Assembly: GCA_039028795.1 (NCBI GenBank)
Contig: JBCCHJ010000014.1
Coordinates: forward strand, 1 to 64,000
Length of the DNA: 64,000 nucleotides
Reading direction: 5' to 3'
From: Thermohalobaculum sp039028795
GTDB lineage: Bacteria; Pseudomonadota; Alphaproteobacteria; Rhodobacterales; Rhodobacteraceae
Below the pieces are notes generated by a model. That model was not told where the DNA came from and did no database searches. It saw only the letters and a program-made list of their open reading frames with translations. Positions 1 to 8,420 of this stretch are shown one piece after another. Both the position numbers and the translations under genes were made by a program. Every line of letters begins with the position of its first letter. Position 1 is the first letter of the stretch.

Positions 1-653
1 CGTCCGCGGATTTCATCGTCACGGTCTCTGTTCCGGGTGGGGCCGAGCTCACCAAGAAGACCTGGAACCCCCGACTAGGCATCGTCGGCGGTATTTCGAT
101 CCTGGGCACGACCGGGATCGTCCGTCCGTTTTCCTGTGCGGCCTGGATCGCCTCGATCCATCGCGGGGTCGATGTCGCCCGCGCTGCAGGCCTACCGCAT
201 GTCTTGGGGGCCACAGGATCAACGTCAGAGGCAACGGCGCAAGACCTTCTGCATCTGCCGGAGATTGCCTGCCTGGATATGGGAGATTTTGCTGGTGGCT
301 TGTTGAAATATCTCGGCAAACATCCAGTTCCTCGGTTAACTATTGCGGGGGGGTTCGGAAAGATGACCAAACTTGCACAAGGCGCATTGGATCTGCACTC
401 GGCGCGATCACAGGTCGACTTCAATCTGCTTGCTGAAAAAGCGGCTCGAACAGGTGCAGATCCGGACCGGATAGCCATCGCTAATACGGCAGCCGAGGCC
501 TTGTCGATCGCCGGGCCTGCCTTAGCAGAGATCATCGCAGAGGACGCTCTGAAAACCGTGACAAAAACACTCCGGGATGCCGAAGTGGCGCCGGACATTA
601 TGATCGTTGGCCGTGATGGCACATTGCTGGCCCGCAGCGGAGCCACGCCATGA
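1..653 (+). CDS. cbiD: Cobalt-precorrin-5B C1-methyltransferase CbiD, 3' part only
   Basis: The reading frame is open from base 3 to the stop at 653, so the start lies outside the window and 216 residues are visible. CbiD methylates C1 of the corrin ring during ring contraction in cobalamin synthesis, using S-adenosylmethionine. Near the left edge the frame reads GGISILGTTGIVRP, the family signature, and ends in an intact C-terminal domain. The stop overlaps the start of cobK by four bases (ATGA), which implies translational coupling. CbiD belongs to the classical anaerobic route, while the genes downstream (CobN, CobW, CobO) belong to the late-cobalt aerobic route. Mosaic sets like this are known in purple bacteria and roseobacters. 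An internal ATG at 204 is far too late to be the start because the signature lies before it. Confidence 0.9.
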   Translation, partial: SADFIVTVSVPGGAELTKKTWNPRLGIVGGISILGTTGIVRPFSCAAWIASIHRGVDVARAAGLPHVLGATGSTSEATAQDLLHLPEIACLDMGDFAGGLLKYLGKHPVPRLTIAGGFGKMTKLAQGALDLHSARSQVDFNLLAEKAARTGADPDRIAIANTAAEALSIAGPALAEIIAEDALKTVTKTLRDAEVAPDIMIVGRDGTLLARSGATP

Positions 654-1384
654 AACGGATTCTGATCCTTGCCGGAACGGCAGAAGCGCGCGATTTGGCA
701 AGCGCGCTGATGAAAATACCGGGGCTTTCCCCAATCGCCTCTTTGGCCGGGGCAACTACTTCGCCGAAAGAATCGGCATGTCCTGTCAGAACCGGCGGTT
801 TTGGCGGTGTCGATGGCATGATGTCGTGGTTTCACCACAACCGGCCGACTGCCGTCATCAACGCGACCCACCCTTTCGCCACACAGATCCAAGACAATGC
901 GTACACGGCGTGCCAGGAAACCGGGACGCCGTATGTTCGATTGCTGCGTCCAGCTTGGCCAGTGGACCCGCCTCGGTTCCGCATGCCGGATCTTGCAGCA
1001 GCGGCCTGCCATCTGCCGCCCCGCGCCGTCGTGTTGCTGACCACCGGAAAGAAGGATCTTACGCCCTTCATAGCCCGCAAAGATGTCGCCTTTGTGCTAC
1101 GTACGATCGAACCGGTTGAAGATCTGCCAGATCACATTATTCCGATGACGGCGACACCGCCTTTCACCATAGAGTCAGAGATCGAGCTGCTGCGCCGTCT
1201 GGGCGCGACGCATGTCATTGCAAAGAACTCTGGCGGTGACGGGGATGCAAAGCTGAGGGCGGCTGAAGTATTGCGACTCGTCGCTATGGTGATCGATCGA
1301 CCACCGCGGCCGCCGGGACCGTTGGTGGAAAATACTGAAGAGACGGTCGCTTGGCTGCACCAGACTGTCGCTATGTCTCGATGA
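650..1384 (+). CDS. cobK: Precorrin-6A reductase CobK/CbiJ
   Basis: This 244-residue protein matches the usual length of precorrin-6A reductases, which reduce the corrin macrocycle with NADPH. It opens with ILILAGTAEARDLA, close to the family's ILxLGGTxEAR start, has the characteristic INATHPFA stretch near residue 70 and LLTTGKKDL near residue 130. The ATG overlaps the cbiD stop by four bases, so it is the second cistron of an upstream cobalamin operon. After its stop comes a 323-base gap holding the B12 riboswitch, so hupE onward is probably a separate transcription unit. CobK and CbiJ act on slightly different intermediates in the aerobic and cobalt-early routes. The downstream CobN chelatase favours the metal-free (CobK) form, which is inference. 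Confidence 0.88.
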   Translation: MKRILILAGTAEARDLASALMKIPGLSPIASLAGATTSPKESACPVRTGGFGGVDGMMSWFHHNRPTAVINATHPFATQIQDNAYTACQETGTPYVRLLRPAWPVDPPRFRMPDLAAAACHLPPRAVVLLTTGKKDLTPFIARKDVAFVLRTIEPVEDLPDHIIPMTATPPFTIESEIELLRRLGATHVIAKNSGGDGDAKLRAAEVLRLVAMVIDRPPRPPGPLVENTEETVAWLHQTVAMSR

Positions 1385-1457
1385 CATCAAGCAATTCATG
1401 TTCCCACCCAGTCGCTGCTTGACTCGCATTTCCATTTGACGGAACTGTCGCGCTTGC

Positions 1458-1662
1458 ATGGTTCCGGCATTAGGCGTCCTGAAGGCGCGCCGGACGAACA
1501 GGGAATGTGGTGCGCCCCGACCCAATTCGGGGGGACAAAGCCGCAGCCGCCCCCGCGACTGTAAGCGGAGCGTGTGCCCGGGTGCCACTGAGTACCCTCG
1601 AGGGTCCTTGGGAAGGCGGGCACACCGGCTAACGCCACTCTGCGAGCCAGGAGACCTGCCAT
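1458..1662 (+). promoter_or_regulatory. Cobalamin (B12) riboswitch upstream of hupE
   Basis: The gap between cobK and hupE carries the ordered conserved elements of the adenosylcobalamin aptamer. These are a GGTTCC-type 5' element (about 1460), AACAGGGAATGTGGTG (1497-1512), CCGCCCCCGCGACTGTAAGC (1546-1565), GCCACTG (1584-1590), GGGAAGGCGGG (1610-1620) and the B12 box AGCCAGGAGACCTGCC (1645-1660). Just downstream a small hairpin (ACCCG/CGGGT, about 1675-1688) precedes the ribosome site AAGGAGG (1697-1703) of hupE at 1708. The expected behaviour is repression of the metal-uptake gene when cobalamin is plentiful. No T-rich terminator follows, so control of translation initiation seems likelier than termination (inference). 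The exact 5' boundary is approximate. Confidence 0.93.
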
Positions 1663-1707
1663 GCGAGATCGGCAACCCGCCGTCGGGTGTGACGGTAAGG
1701 AGGAAAA

Positions 1708-2346
1708 ATGAAAAAACTTCTCGCAACAGTGTTCGCACTGTCCGCAACGCCTGCTTTTGCGCATCACCCGCTTGCAGGCGCACCAATGGAAACATTCACC
1801 CACGGACTACTGTCCGGTGTCGGTCATCCGCTTTTGGGTTTTGACCATCTCTTCTTCGTTATCGCGATCGGCATTGCAGCGGCCTATACCGGGCGCGCGC
1901 TGCTTGCGCCGATGGGCTATGTCGTTGGCATGCTGGGCGGCATCGGCCTTATCCTGGGCGGCGTGGCTTTGCCAGCCGTTGAAGTCGTAATTGCGTTGTC
2001 GCTGCTGATTGCGGGCGGCATCCTTATGGCGGGCCGCCGGATCAGCATGGCTCTTTGCCTTGGTCTCTTCAGCACCTTGGGCCTTTTCCATGGGTGGGCG
2101 TTCGGCGAAAGCCTGACCGCACAAGAGGCCGGCGTCGGTGCCGGTGTTATCATCGGTTACCTGCTGGGCCTGGCAGTGATCCAGTGGGCTATCGCGGTTG
2201 CAGCTGGCTGGTTGGCACGCCGCTTCGGCGAAACAACTGCTCACATGGCACCACGCCTGTCGGGCGCCATGGTGGCGGGGATCGGTCTCTTCCTGGTGAT
2301 GGAAGCTGCCGAAGGCGCTGCGTTCGCAGCGCTTGGCCTCGGCTAG
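1708..2346 (+). CDS. hupE: HupE/UreJ-family metal permease, probably cobalt uptake
   Basis: A 212-residue membrane protein with a cleavable N-terminal signal (MKKLLATVFALSATPAFA), a histidine pair just after cleavage (HHPLAGAP) and about six hydrophobic segments. The family hallmark HPLLGFDHLFFV lies near residue 39-50, where His and Asp form the metal-selectivity motif. HupE proteins transport nickel or cobalt. Placement directly behind a B12 riboswitch and in front of cobalamin genes points to cobalt here, which is inference from context. The start follows a strong AAGGAGG site four bases upstream. The next gene, bluB, begins after a short gap, so the riboswitch may govern the whole plus-strand run to cobO. 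Confidence 0.88.
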   Translation: MKKLLATVFALSATPAFAHHPLAGAPMETFTHGLLSGVGHPLLGFDHLFFVIAIGIAAAYTGRALLAPMGYVVGMLGGIGLILGGVALPAVEVVIALSLLIAGGILMAGRRISMALCLGLFSTLGLFHGWAFGESLTAQEAGVGAGVIIGYLLGLAVIQWAIAVAAGWLARRFGETTAHMAPRLSGAMVAGIGLFLVMEAAEGAAFAALGLG

Positions 2347-2382
2347 GATGTGGAACGGGGTCTTTGCCCCATTGTTCCCGTC

Positions 2383-3006
2383 ATGGAGTTTGGTCCTGAA
2401 ATCCGTGATGGCCTAGATCAGTTATTCCGCTGGCGCCGCGACGTCCGGCACTTCCAGCCAACGCCGATCCAATCCGGCCTGATCGAAGATCTGCTTAGGC
2501 AGGCAGACACGGCGCCGTCAGTGGGCCTGTCGCAGCCATGGCGGTGGGTCCGGGTGACCAGTCCGGAAAGACGAGCAATGGTGCGCCGGAACTTTCAAGC
2601 CGCCAATTCGGATGCTTTGGCGAGGTGCCGGGACGACCGGCGCCAAATCTATGCGAGGCTGAAACTCTCAGGCCTGGACGAAGCCCCAGAGCACCTCGCA
2701 GTGTTTTGCGACGAGGCGACATCTCAAGGCGCCGGACTTGGGGCCCAATCCATGCCCGAAACCCGGCGATATTCGGTTATCTGCGCGATTTTTCAGCTTT
2801 GGCTGGCCGCGCGGGCGCGAGGCTTGGGTTTGGGCTGGGTTTCGATCCTGTCGCCAGATCAACTGACCCGTGACCTCGATGTGCCGGATGACTGGCATTT
2901 CATCGCCTATCTCTGCCTGGGCTATCCGCAAGAAACCCATGACGATCCCGAATTGGAACGCGCTGGCTGGGAAAGCCGGCGCACCGTGAAACCGCTGATC
3001 CGCTGA
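2383..3006 (+). CDS. bluB: 5,6-dimethylbenzimidazole synthase BluB
   Basis: About 207 residues with the nitroreductase/BluB fold. BluB cannibalises reduced FMN with oxygen to make dimethylbenzimidazole, the lower ligand of cobalamin. Diagnostic stretches are RWRRDVRHF at the N-terminus, TAPSVGLSQPWRWV (flavin contact and lid region), and ARARGLGLGWVSIL near the C-terminus. The BluB-type SVGLSQPW motif separates it from ordinary nitroreductases. Two in-frame ATGs are possible, at 2350 and 2383. The later one begins just before the first recognisable sequence (MEFGPEIRDGLDQLF) and is preferred, although neither has a strong ribosome site. It sits between hupE and cobW in the cobalamin run. Confidence 0.9.
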   Translation: MEFGPEIRDGLDQLFRWRRDVRHFQPTPIQSGLIEDLLRQADTAPSVGLSQPWRWVRVTSPERRAMVRRNFQAANSDALARCRDDRRQIYARLKLSGLDEAPEHLAVFCDEATSQGAGLGAQSMPETRRYSVICAIFQLWLAARARGLGLGWVSILSPDQLTRDLDVPDDWHFIAYLCLGYPQETHDDPELERAGWESRRTVKPLIR

Positions 3007-3014
3007 GGACCTAG

Positions 3015-4085
3015 ATGCCACAGAAAATCCCCGCGACTGTCATCACCGGCTTTTTAGGCGCCGGGAAGACGACGCTGATCCGTAACCTGCTGGCCCAATC
3101 GAATGGCCGACGCATCGCTCTGATTGTCAACGAATTTGGCGATATCGGTATCGATGGCGAAGTCCTAAAGGGTTGCGGCGATGCTGACTGTGCTGACGAA
3201 GACATCGTCGAGCTGTCGAATGGCTGCATCTGCTGCACCGTCGCAGATGACTTCATCCCAACGATCAAAGCCCTGATCGATCGTCCGGCACCTCCTGACC
3301 ACATAGTCATCGAAACGTCAGGACTGGCCCTGCCGCAGCCGCTGGTTCGAGCCTTCGGTTGGCCCGAGATCCGCACCCGTGTGACGGTGGATGGTGTGGT
3401 GACATTAGTGGACGGCCCGGCAACCGATGCAGGGCAATTCGCGCACGACTTGGATGCCATCGAAGCCCAACGCGCCGCAGATGACACCCTGGATCACGAT
3501 ACGTCTTTGTCCGAACTATTCGAGGATCAAATTGCCTGTGCGGATATGATCGTGGTCTCGAAGACGGATGCGATGGAGACCGAGGCCGTGGACCGGGTGC
3601 TCGCCTCTTTGGATGCAGCCAGCCGCGATGGCGTGCAGTTTCTACAATCTTCTGCGAAGGGTCTTTCACCGGATGTCCTGCTCGGCCTCGGCATCGGCGC
3701 GGAAGACGACATGGCGGCCCGTCATGAACATCACCACCACCATCATGAAGAAGACGGACATGATCACCATCACCATCACCATCACCATCACCATCACGAT
3801 CATGACGACTTCGAGAGCTTTGTGGTCGATCTTGGCGAAGTCGCTGATGCTGTCACCTTTGCAGAGCGGCTGGCAGACACCATCCGCGCCCATGGCGTCC
3901 TACGCTTAAAGGGCTTTATCGCCGTTCAAAACAAGCCAATGCGCTTGGTGGTTCAGGCAGTTGGCCCGCGCATCGAGACTTACTTTGACCGACCATTCGG
4001 CGAAGAGCCGAGGGTAACGAGGCTGGTCGTTATCGGGCTCAGCGGACTTGACCGGACTGCTATTCGCAGTTCTTTGAGCGGATGA
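3015..4085 (+). CDS. cobW: CobW-family GTPase/metallochaperone with long histidine tract
   Basis: This 356-residue G3E GTPase is thought to deliver cobalt to the CobNST chelatase. Visible elements are the P-loop FLGAGKTTLIRNLL (about residues 13-26), NEFGDIGIDG, the metal-binding NGCICCTV (CxCC type, about residues 70-77), SKTDAMET as the guanine-specificity motif, and a C-terminal CobW_C domain from about residue 265. Between the domains is a linker of some 20 histidines with Asp and Glu, encoded by CATCAC repeats at about 3724-3805. Such tracts are known metal reservoirs in this family. The stop overlaps the next GNAT gene by four bases. Its position ahead of cobN supports the CobW assignment over the related YjiA/ZNG proteins. 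Confidence 0.93.
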   Translation: MPQKIPATVITGFLGAGKTTLIRNLLAQSNGRRIALIVNEFGDIGIDGEVLKGCGDADCADEDIVELSNGCICCTVADDFIPTIKALIDRPAPPDHIVIETSGLALPQPLVRAFGWPEIRTRVTVDGVVTLVDGPATDAGQFAHDLDAIEAQRAADDTLDHDTSLSELFEDQIACADMIVVSKTDAMETEAVDRVLASLDAASRDGVQFLQSSAKGLSPDVLLGLGIGAEDDMAARHEHHHHHHEEDGHDHHHHHHHHHHHDHDDFESFVVDLGEVADAVTFAERLADTIRAHGVLRLKGFIAVQNKPMRLVVQAVGPRIETYFDRPFGEEPRVTRLVVIGLSGLDRTAIRSSLSG

Positions 4086-4540
4086 GCGCCAAACTGGACA
4101 TTCGTCGCGACGATGCTCTAGGTCCGGACGCTCTGGGTCTGATTGGCAAAAGCGAGGTAGAACTCGCGTCTATCTACCCGCCCGAGGTTCGCTACGCTTT
4201 CTCGCCCCAGGAACTTCTCGATGCTGGAGTAGTCTTCGTCGTCGGCTATCAGGATCAAGAACCCGTAGCCTGCGGCGGCATCGCCTTGCTGGACGGTTAT
4301 GCGGAATTGAAACGTGTTTTCGTAGACGAAACCGTCCGCGGTCAGGGCCTTGCTGGTCAGATTGTCGGATCGTTGGAAGATCTCGCACGCGACCAGCAGC
4401 GTGCCATGATGCGTTTGGAAACCGGCGAGGCCAGCCCAGACGCGATCCGGGCCTATCAAAAACTCGGTTACCACCGCCGCGGACCGTTCGGAGCTTATGA
4501 AGAAAACGGCTCCAGCGTCTTTATGGAGAAAGCCCTATGA
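4082..4540 (+). CDS. GNAT-family N-acetyltransferase
   Basis: A 152-residue single-domain GNAT enzyme. The acetyl-CoA binding region is seen as VDETVRGQGLAGQIV (about residues 80-94, the R/Q-x-x-G-x-G/A loop), followed by the usual C-terminal strand AYQKLGYHRRGPFG. The ATG overlaps the cobW stop, so the two are translationally coupled, and cobN follows. The substrate is unknown and no cobalamin step requires an acetyltransferase, so its presence inside the operon is unexplained. The closest general resemblance is to small-molecule or amino-acid acetyltransferases, but this is not specific. Confidence 0.8.
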   Translation: MSAKLDIRRDDALGPDALGLIGKSEVELASIYPPEVRYAFSPQELLDAGVVFVVGYQDQEPVACGGIALLDGYAELKRVFVDETVRGQGLAGQIVGSLEDLARDQQRAMMRLETGEASPDAIRAYQKLGYHRRGPFGAYEENGSSVFMEKAL

Positions 4541-4643
4541 TCCGGATCGCGGCACCGGCAGCGCGCGGGTGGGTGGGTTGCAGTCACACCGGCCGCCCTT
4601 CGGAACATCGCACGGAAGCGCGCCGCCAAGGCGGCAGGACCTG
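4541..4643 (+). other. Short GC-rich leader between GNAT gene and cobN
   Basis: This 103-base stretch contains no gene if cobN starts at 4644. A compact inverted repeat (GCCGC-CAAG-GCGGC, 4622-4635) overlaps the region just before and including the cobN ribosome site, so it could modulate cobN translation. It lacks the conserved B12-aptamer boxes seen at 1458-1662 and is not called a riboswitch. Confidence 0.3.
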
Positions 4644-7600
4644 ATGCACCTGTTGCTTGCTCAACCCGGTCAAATCACGGACGGATCTGAGGCTATCGAT
4701 CTGAACCAAACGCCTGCCGATGTCGTCATCATTTCGGCGGCAGATTCCGAACTGGCGGCCCTGGCAGAAGCGCGCGGGTCCATGGACAGCCCGCCAGATC
4801 TGCGCCTTGCCTCACTGATGCATCTGATGCACCCGATGTCCGTCGACATCTATCTGGACCGAACCGCGACGAAATCGAAGCTGGTCATCGCCCGTGTCCT
4901 GGGCGGTGAAGCCTATTGGACCTACGGATTAGAACAGTTCGCCGCCCGGCTCGACGAGGCCGGAGTGTCGTTCGCAGCCTTACCGGGTGATGACAAACCT
5001 GATGACAGCCTTCTGCGCGCCTCGACCGTCGATAAAGATGATTGGCACGCACTTTGGGCCTATTTCGTCGAGGGCGGACCCGACAACATGACCAACTGCC
5101 TGGCCTACGCCCAGGCAATGCTCGGCGAGATCGATCGTCCGGCGACGGCGGCGCCGCTATTGCGGGCTGGGCTATATTGGCCGGGCGCTGGAATTTCTGA
5201 CATCGACACCATCAAAGCGGCATGGCGCGATCCCAACGCGCCTGTCGTGGCCATAACTTTCTATCGCGCACTGGTCCAAGGCGCCGGGCTCCACCCAGTC
5301 AACCGACTGGTCAGGAACTGCACTGCAGAAGGGTTAAACCCGCTGCCGATCTTCGCCGCATCCTTGAAAGACCCTGTCTCGGCTGCCACGATCGCCCAGA
5401 TTTTCGACCAGGCCCCGCCAGCGGTGGTCATCAACGCCACGTCTTTTGCGGTCTCTTCACCACAAACGGGTTTTTCAGGCACGGTTCTCGATCGCCCTGG
5501 TGTCCCGGTCCTGCAGGCGATCTTCTCGGGTGGCACCGAAGACGCCTGGCGCGAGGGGCTGAGCGGTCTATCCGCCCGCGACATCGCCATGAATGTCGCC
5601 TTGCCGGAAGTCGACGGACGCGTGTTGTCCCGCGCGGTAAGCTTCAAGGGAGAGGCTTATTTCGACACCCCCACTCAGTGCGCGATTGCGACCTACCGGG
5701 CCGAGGGCAGCCGCACAGCCTTCACTGCCCGTCTGGCCGCCGCCTGGGTCAAATTGGGCCAAACCGCCAATGCCGATAAGAAGATCGCGATCGTGCTCGC
5801 CAATTATCCCAACAAAGACGGGCGTCTGGCGAACGGCGTCGGACTCGACACGCCAGCCAGTGTGGTCAATATCCTGCACCTTCTGGATCAGGCAGGATAC
5901 ACAACGCACGGCCTTCCAGAGCAAAGTGCAGATCTGATGGCCCGCATCCAGGCCGGGCCGACGAATTGGCTGACCGACCGGGCAGATCGCGCAGGCGGCA
6001 CTCGGCTTTCGATGGAGGCCTATCAGAGCTTCTACAAAGATCTGACATGGGACGTCCGGTCGGACGTCGAATCCCGCTGGGGAAAACCTGAAGACGACCC
6101 GTTCTTCGATCCACAAGAAGGGTTCGCTCTTTCAGTCCTAAGCTTCGGCAATATCACCGTCGGCATCCAACCGGCCCGGGGTTACAACATTGATCCGACC
6201 GAAACTTATCATGCGCCGGATCTGGCTCCTCCCCACAATTACATCGCGTTCTATGCATGGCTACGGGCACAGCACCGAACCGATGCGATCCTGCATTTTG
6301 GAAAACACGGGAACCTGGAATGGCTGCCAGGCAAGTCCATTGCGCTGTCAGACACCTGTTTCCCAGAGGCAATCCTTGGCCCGACACCGCATCTCTATCC
6401 CTTCATCGTGAATGATCCTGGTGAAGGGACCCAGGCAAAACGGCGGACATCTGCAGTTATTCTGGATCACCTAACCCCGCCATTGACCAGGGCGGAAACC
6501 TATGGGCCACTAAAAGATCTGGAAGCCCTGGTGGACGAATACTACGAAGCCGCAGGCGTTGATCCCCGCCGCCTCGATCACCTTCGCCGAGAAATCCGAA
6601 CGCTGGTCTCCGCCGAAAAGCTCGATGTCGACGCGGGGATTACGCCCGAAATGGACGAAGAAACAGCACTCCAGCATCTGGACACCTATCTTTGCGAGTT
6701 GAAGGAAAGCCAAATTCGCGACGGGCTTCATGTCTTTGGCACGTCGCCGGATGGCACCTTGGAAAGGGATCTGGCGATCGCCCTGGCCCGTGTTCCAAGG
6801 GGCAATGGCAGAGAAGCAAACGCCTCGCTGATCCGGGCGCTTGCACGTGATTTCGGCATAGACCCAGAGGCTTTCGATCCTCTCGACTGCGTTCTTGGCG
6901 CTCCGGCTCCGGTTTGTCCCGTCCTGGCAAACTTCGCGGGGGCATCGGGTCCGGGGCGGCCACGCTCGGGTGGGTGGGCAAGCGAAAAGTCCAACATCCC
7001 TCCGGATGGTGCAAGGGAGAGCGTGGCTGCCCCCTATCGCACAAATGGCGATGCCGTCGAACGGCTTGAACTGATTGCTCAGGCGCTGCTCGAAGGCATA
7101 GACCCACCGGGCCCTGCCAGCGCGGTAGTGTTGGATCAACTCCGCACCGAGATCCTGCCGGTGCTGCAGTCATGCGGCAATGCGGAAACCCAGGCCCTTC
7201 TTACCGGGCTAGAGGGCCGCTTCATCGCGCCGGGGCCTTCGGGCGCACCGACCCGCGGCCGACCCGACGTCTTGCCGACTGGTCGGAATTTCTACTCCGT
7301 CGACAGCCGCGCCGTTCCAACCCCAACGGCCTGGACGCTTGGCTGGAAGTCAGCCGAGATGCTTATCGAACGCCACCTGCAGGATCATGGTGACTGGCCC
7401 CGCGCGATGCTGCTCAGCGCTTGGGGCACATCAAACATGCGCACCGGAGGCGACGACATCGCCCAGGGGCTCGCATTGATGGGCGTCCGCCCGACCTGGG
7501 ACCAGGCAAGCCGCCGCGTGACCGGTTTCGATATCATCCCGCTTGACCATTTGGCCCGGCCTCGCGTTGATGTCACGCTGCGCGTCTCGGGCTTCTTTCG

Positions 7601-8420
7601 CGATGCTTTCCCGGCACAAATCGACCTCTTCGATGCCGCCGCCCGCGCCGTTATGGCCCTGGACGAACCCGGTGATCAAAACCCCGCCGCTGCCCGGTGG
7701 GCGGAGGAAGACCGAACAGATGAAGCCGCCTACCGCGTCTTTGGCTCAAAACCCGGCGCCTATGGTGCAGGCCTACAGGCGATGATCGACGAACGCCTTT
7801 GGGCTGATCGCGCCGACTTGGCCGAGGCCTATCTGGAGTGGGGTGGATATGCCTATGGAAAGACCGCAAAGGGCACGCGAGCCCGCGAAGCCCTGGAAAC
7901 GCGCCTCACGAACACCCAGGCCGTCATTCAGAATCAGGACAATCGGGAACACGATCTTTTAGACTCAGACGACTATTACCAATTCGAAGGCGGTGCCGCC
8001 GCGGCCGTGGAAAGTCTCAGCGGCAAGGCCCCGACGATCTACCACAACGATCACTCCCGCCCCGAACGTCCGGTGATCCGAACGTTGGACGAAGAAATCG
8101 GCCGGGTCGTTCGGTCTCGCGTTGTAAACCCAAAATGGATCGAGGGTGTGAAACGACATGGCTACAAAGGCGCGTTCGAAATAGCGGCCTCTGTCGATTA
8201 TCTCTTCGCCTTTGCGGCCACGACCGGCTCGGTAAAGCCGCACCATTTCGATCTTGTTTATGACGCAGTGATTGAGGATCTGGACACCCGGAACTTCATT
8301 GCAGAAGCCAATCCTGCCGCGCTCAAAGAAATCGCCCAACGCCTGCAAGAAGCGATTGAACGAGAGCTCTGGCAACCGCGCTCAAACTCCGCCAAGATGG
8401 CCTTGGAGGAGCTCAGATGA
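4644..8420 (+). CDS. cobN: Aerobic cobaltochelatase large subunit CobN
   Basis: CobN (1258 residues from this start) binds hydrogenobyrinic acid a,c-diamide and, with the CobS/CobT ATPase, inserts cobalt. The family signature LHFGKHGNLEWLPGK lies at about residue 550, followed by DPGEGTQAKRR, and the C-terminal half keeps the conserved YHNDHSRPERPV and VVNPKWIEGVKRHGY stretches. An ATG at 4497 would extend it by 49 residues of non-conserved sequence overlapping the previous gene. The ATG at 4644 begins the recognisable MHLLLAQPGQI N-terminus and has a GGCAGGA site upstream, so it is chosen. A Gly/Pro/Ser-rich insert near residues 755-790 looks like a variable linker. CobS and CobT are not in the window. 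The stop overlaps the next gene by four bases. Confidence 0.95.
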   Translation: MHLLLAQPGQITDGSEAIDLNQTPADVVIISAADSELAALAEARGSMDSPPDLRLASLMHLMHPMSVDIYLDRTATKSKLVIARVLGGEAYWTYGLEQFAARLDEAGVSFAALPGDDKPDDSLLRASTVDKDDWHALWAYFVEGGPDNMTNCLAYAQAMLGEIDRPATAAPLLRAGLYWPGAGISDIDTIKAAWRDPNAPVVAITFYRALVQGAGLHPVNRLVRNCTAEGLNPLPIFAASLKDPVSAATIAQIFDQAPPAVVINATSFAVSSPQTGFSGTVLDRPGVPVLQAIFSGGTEDAWREGLSGLSARDIAMNVALPEVDGRVLSRAVSFKGEAYFDTPTQCAIATYRAEGSRTAFTARLAAAWVKLGQTANADKKIAIVLANYPNKDGRLANGVGLDTPASVVNILHLLDQAGYTTHGLPEQSADLMARIQAGPTNWLTDRADRAGGTRLSMEAYQSFYKDLTWDVRSDVESRWGKPEDDPFFDPQEGFALSVLSFGNITVGIQPARGYNIDPTETYHAPDLAPPHNYIAFYAWLRAQHRTDAILHFGKHGNLEWLPGKSIALSDTCFPEAILGPTPHLYPFIVNDPGEGTQAKRRTSAVILDHLTPPLTRAETYGPLKDLEALVDEYYEAAGVDPRRLDHLRREIRTLVSAEKLDVDAGITPEMDEETALQHLDTYLCELKESQIRDGLHVFGTSPDGTLERDLAIALARVPRGNGREANASLIRALARDFGIDPEAFDPLDCVLGAPAPVCPVLANFAGASGPGRPRSGGWASEKSNIPPDGARESVAAPYRTNGDAVERLELIAQALLEGIDPPGPASAVVLDQLRTEILPVLQSCGNAETQALLTGLEGRFIAPGPSGAPTRGRPDVLPTGRNFYSVDSRAVPTPTAWTLGWKSAEMLIERHLQDHGDWPRAMLLSAWGTSNMRTGGDDIAQGLALMGVRPTWDQASRRVTGFDIIPLDHLARPRVDVTLRVSGFFRDAFPAQIDLFDAAARAVMALDEPGDQNPAAARWAEEDRTDEAAYRVFGSKPGAYGAGLQAMIDERLWADRADLAEAYLEWGGYAYGKTAKGTRAREALETRLTNTQAVIQNQDNREHDLLDSDDYYQFEGGAAAAVESLSGKAPTIYHNDHSRPERPVIRTLDEEIGRVVRSRVVNPKWIEGVKRHGYKGAFEIAASVDYLFAFAATTGSVKPHHFDLVYDAVIEDLDTRNFIAEANPAALKEIAQRLQEAIERELWQPRSNSAKMALEELR

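Noticed and set aside
607..1119. 170-codon open frame on the plus strand
   Set aside because: A shifted frame overlapping cobK, which has clear family motifs.
3724..3810. CATCAC tandem repeat as a non-coding satellite
   Set aside because: It lies in frame within cobW and encodes the histidine linker typical for the family.
4541..4643. Second cobalamin riboswitch before cobN
   Set aside because: None of the aptamer boxes seen at 1458-1662 are present, and the segment is only about 100 bases.
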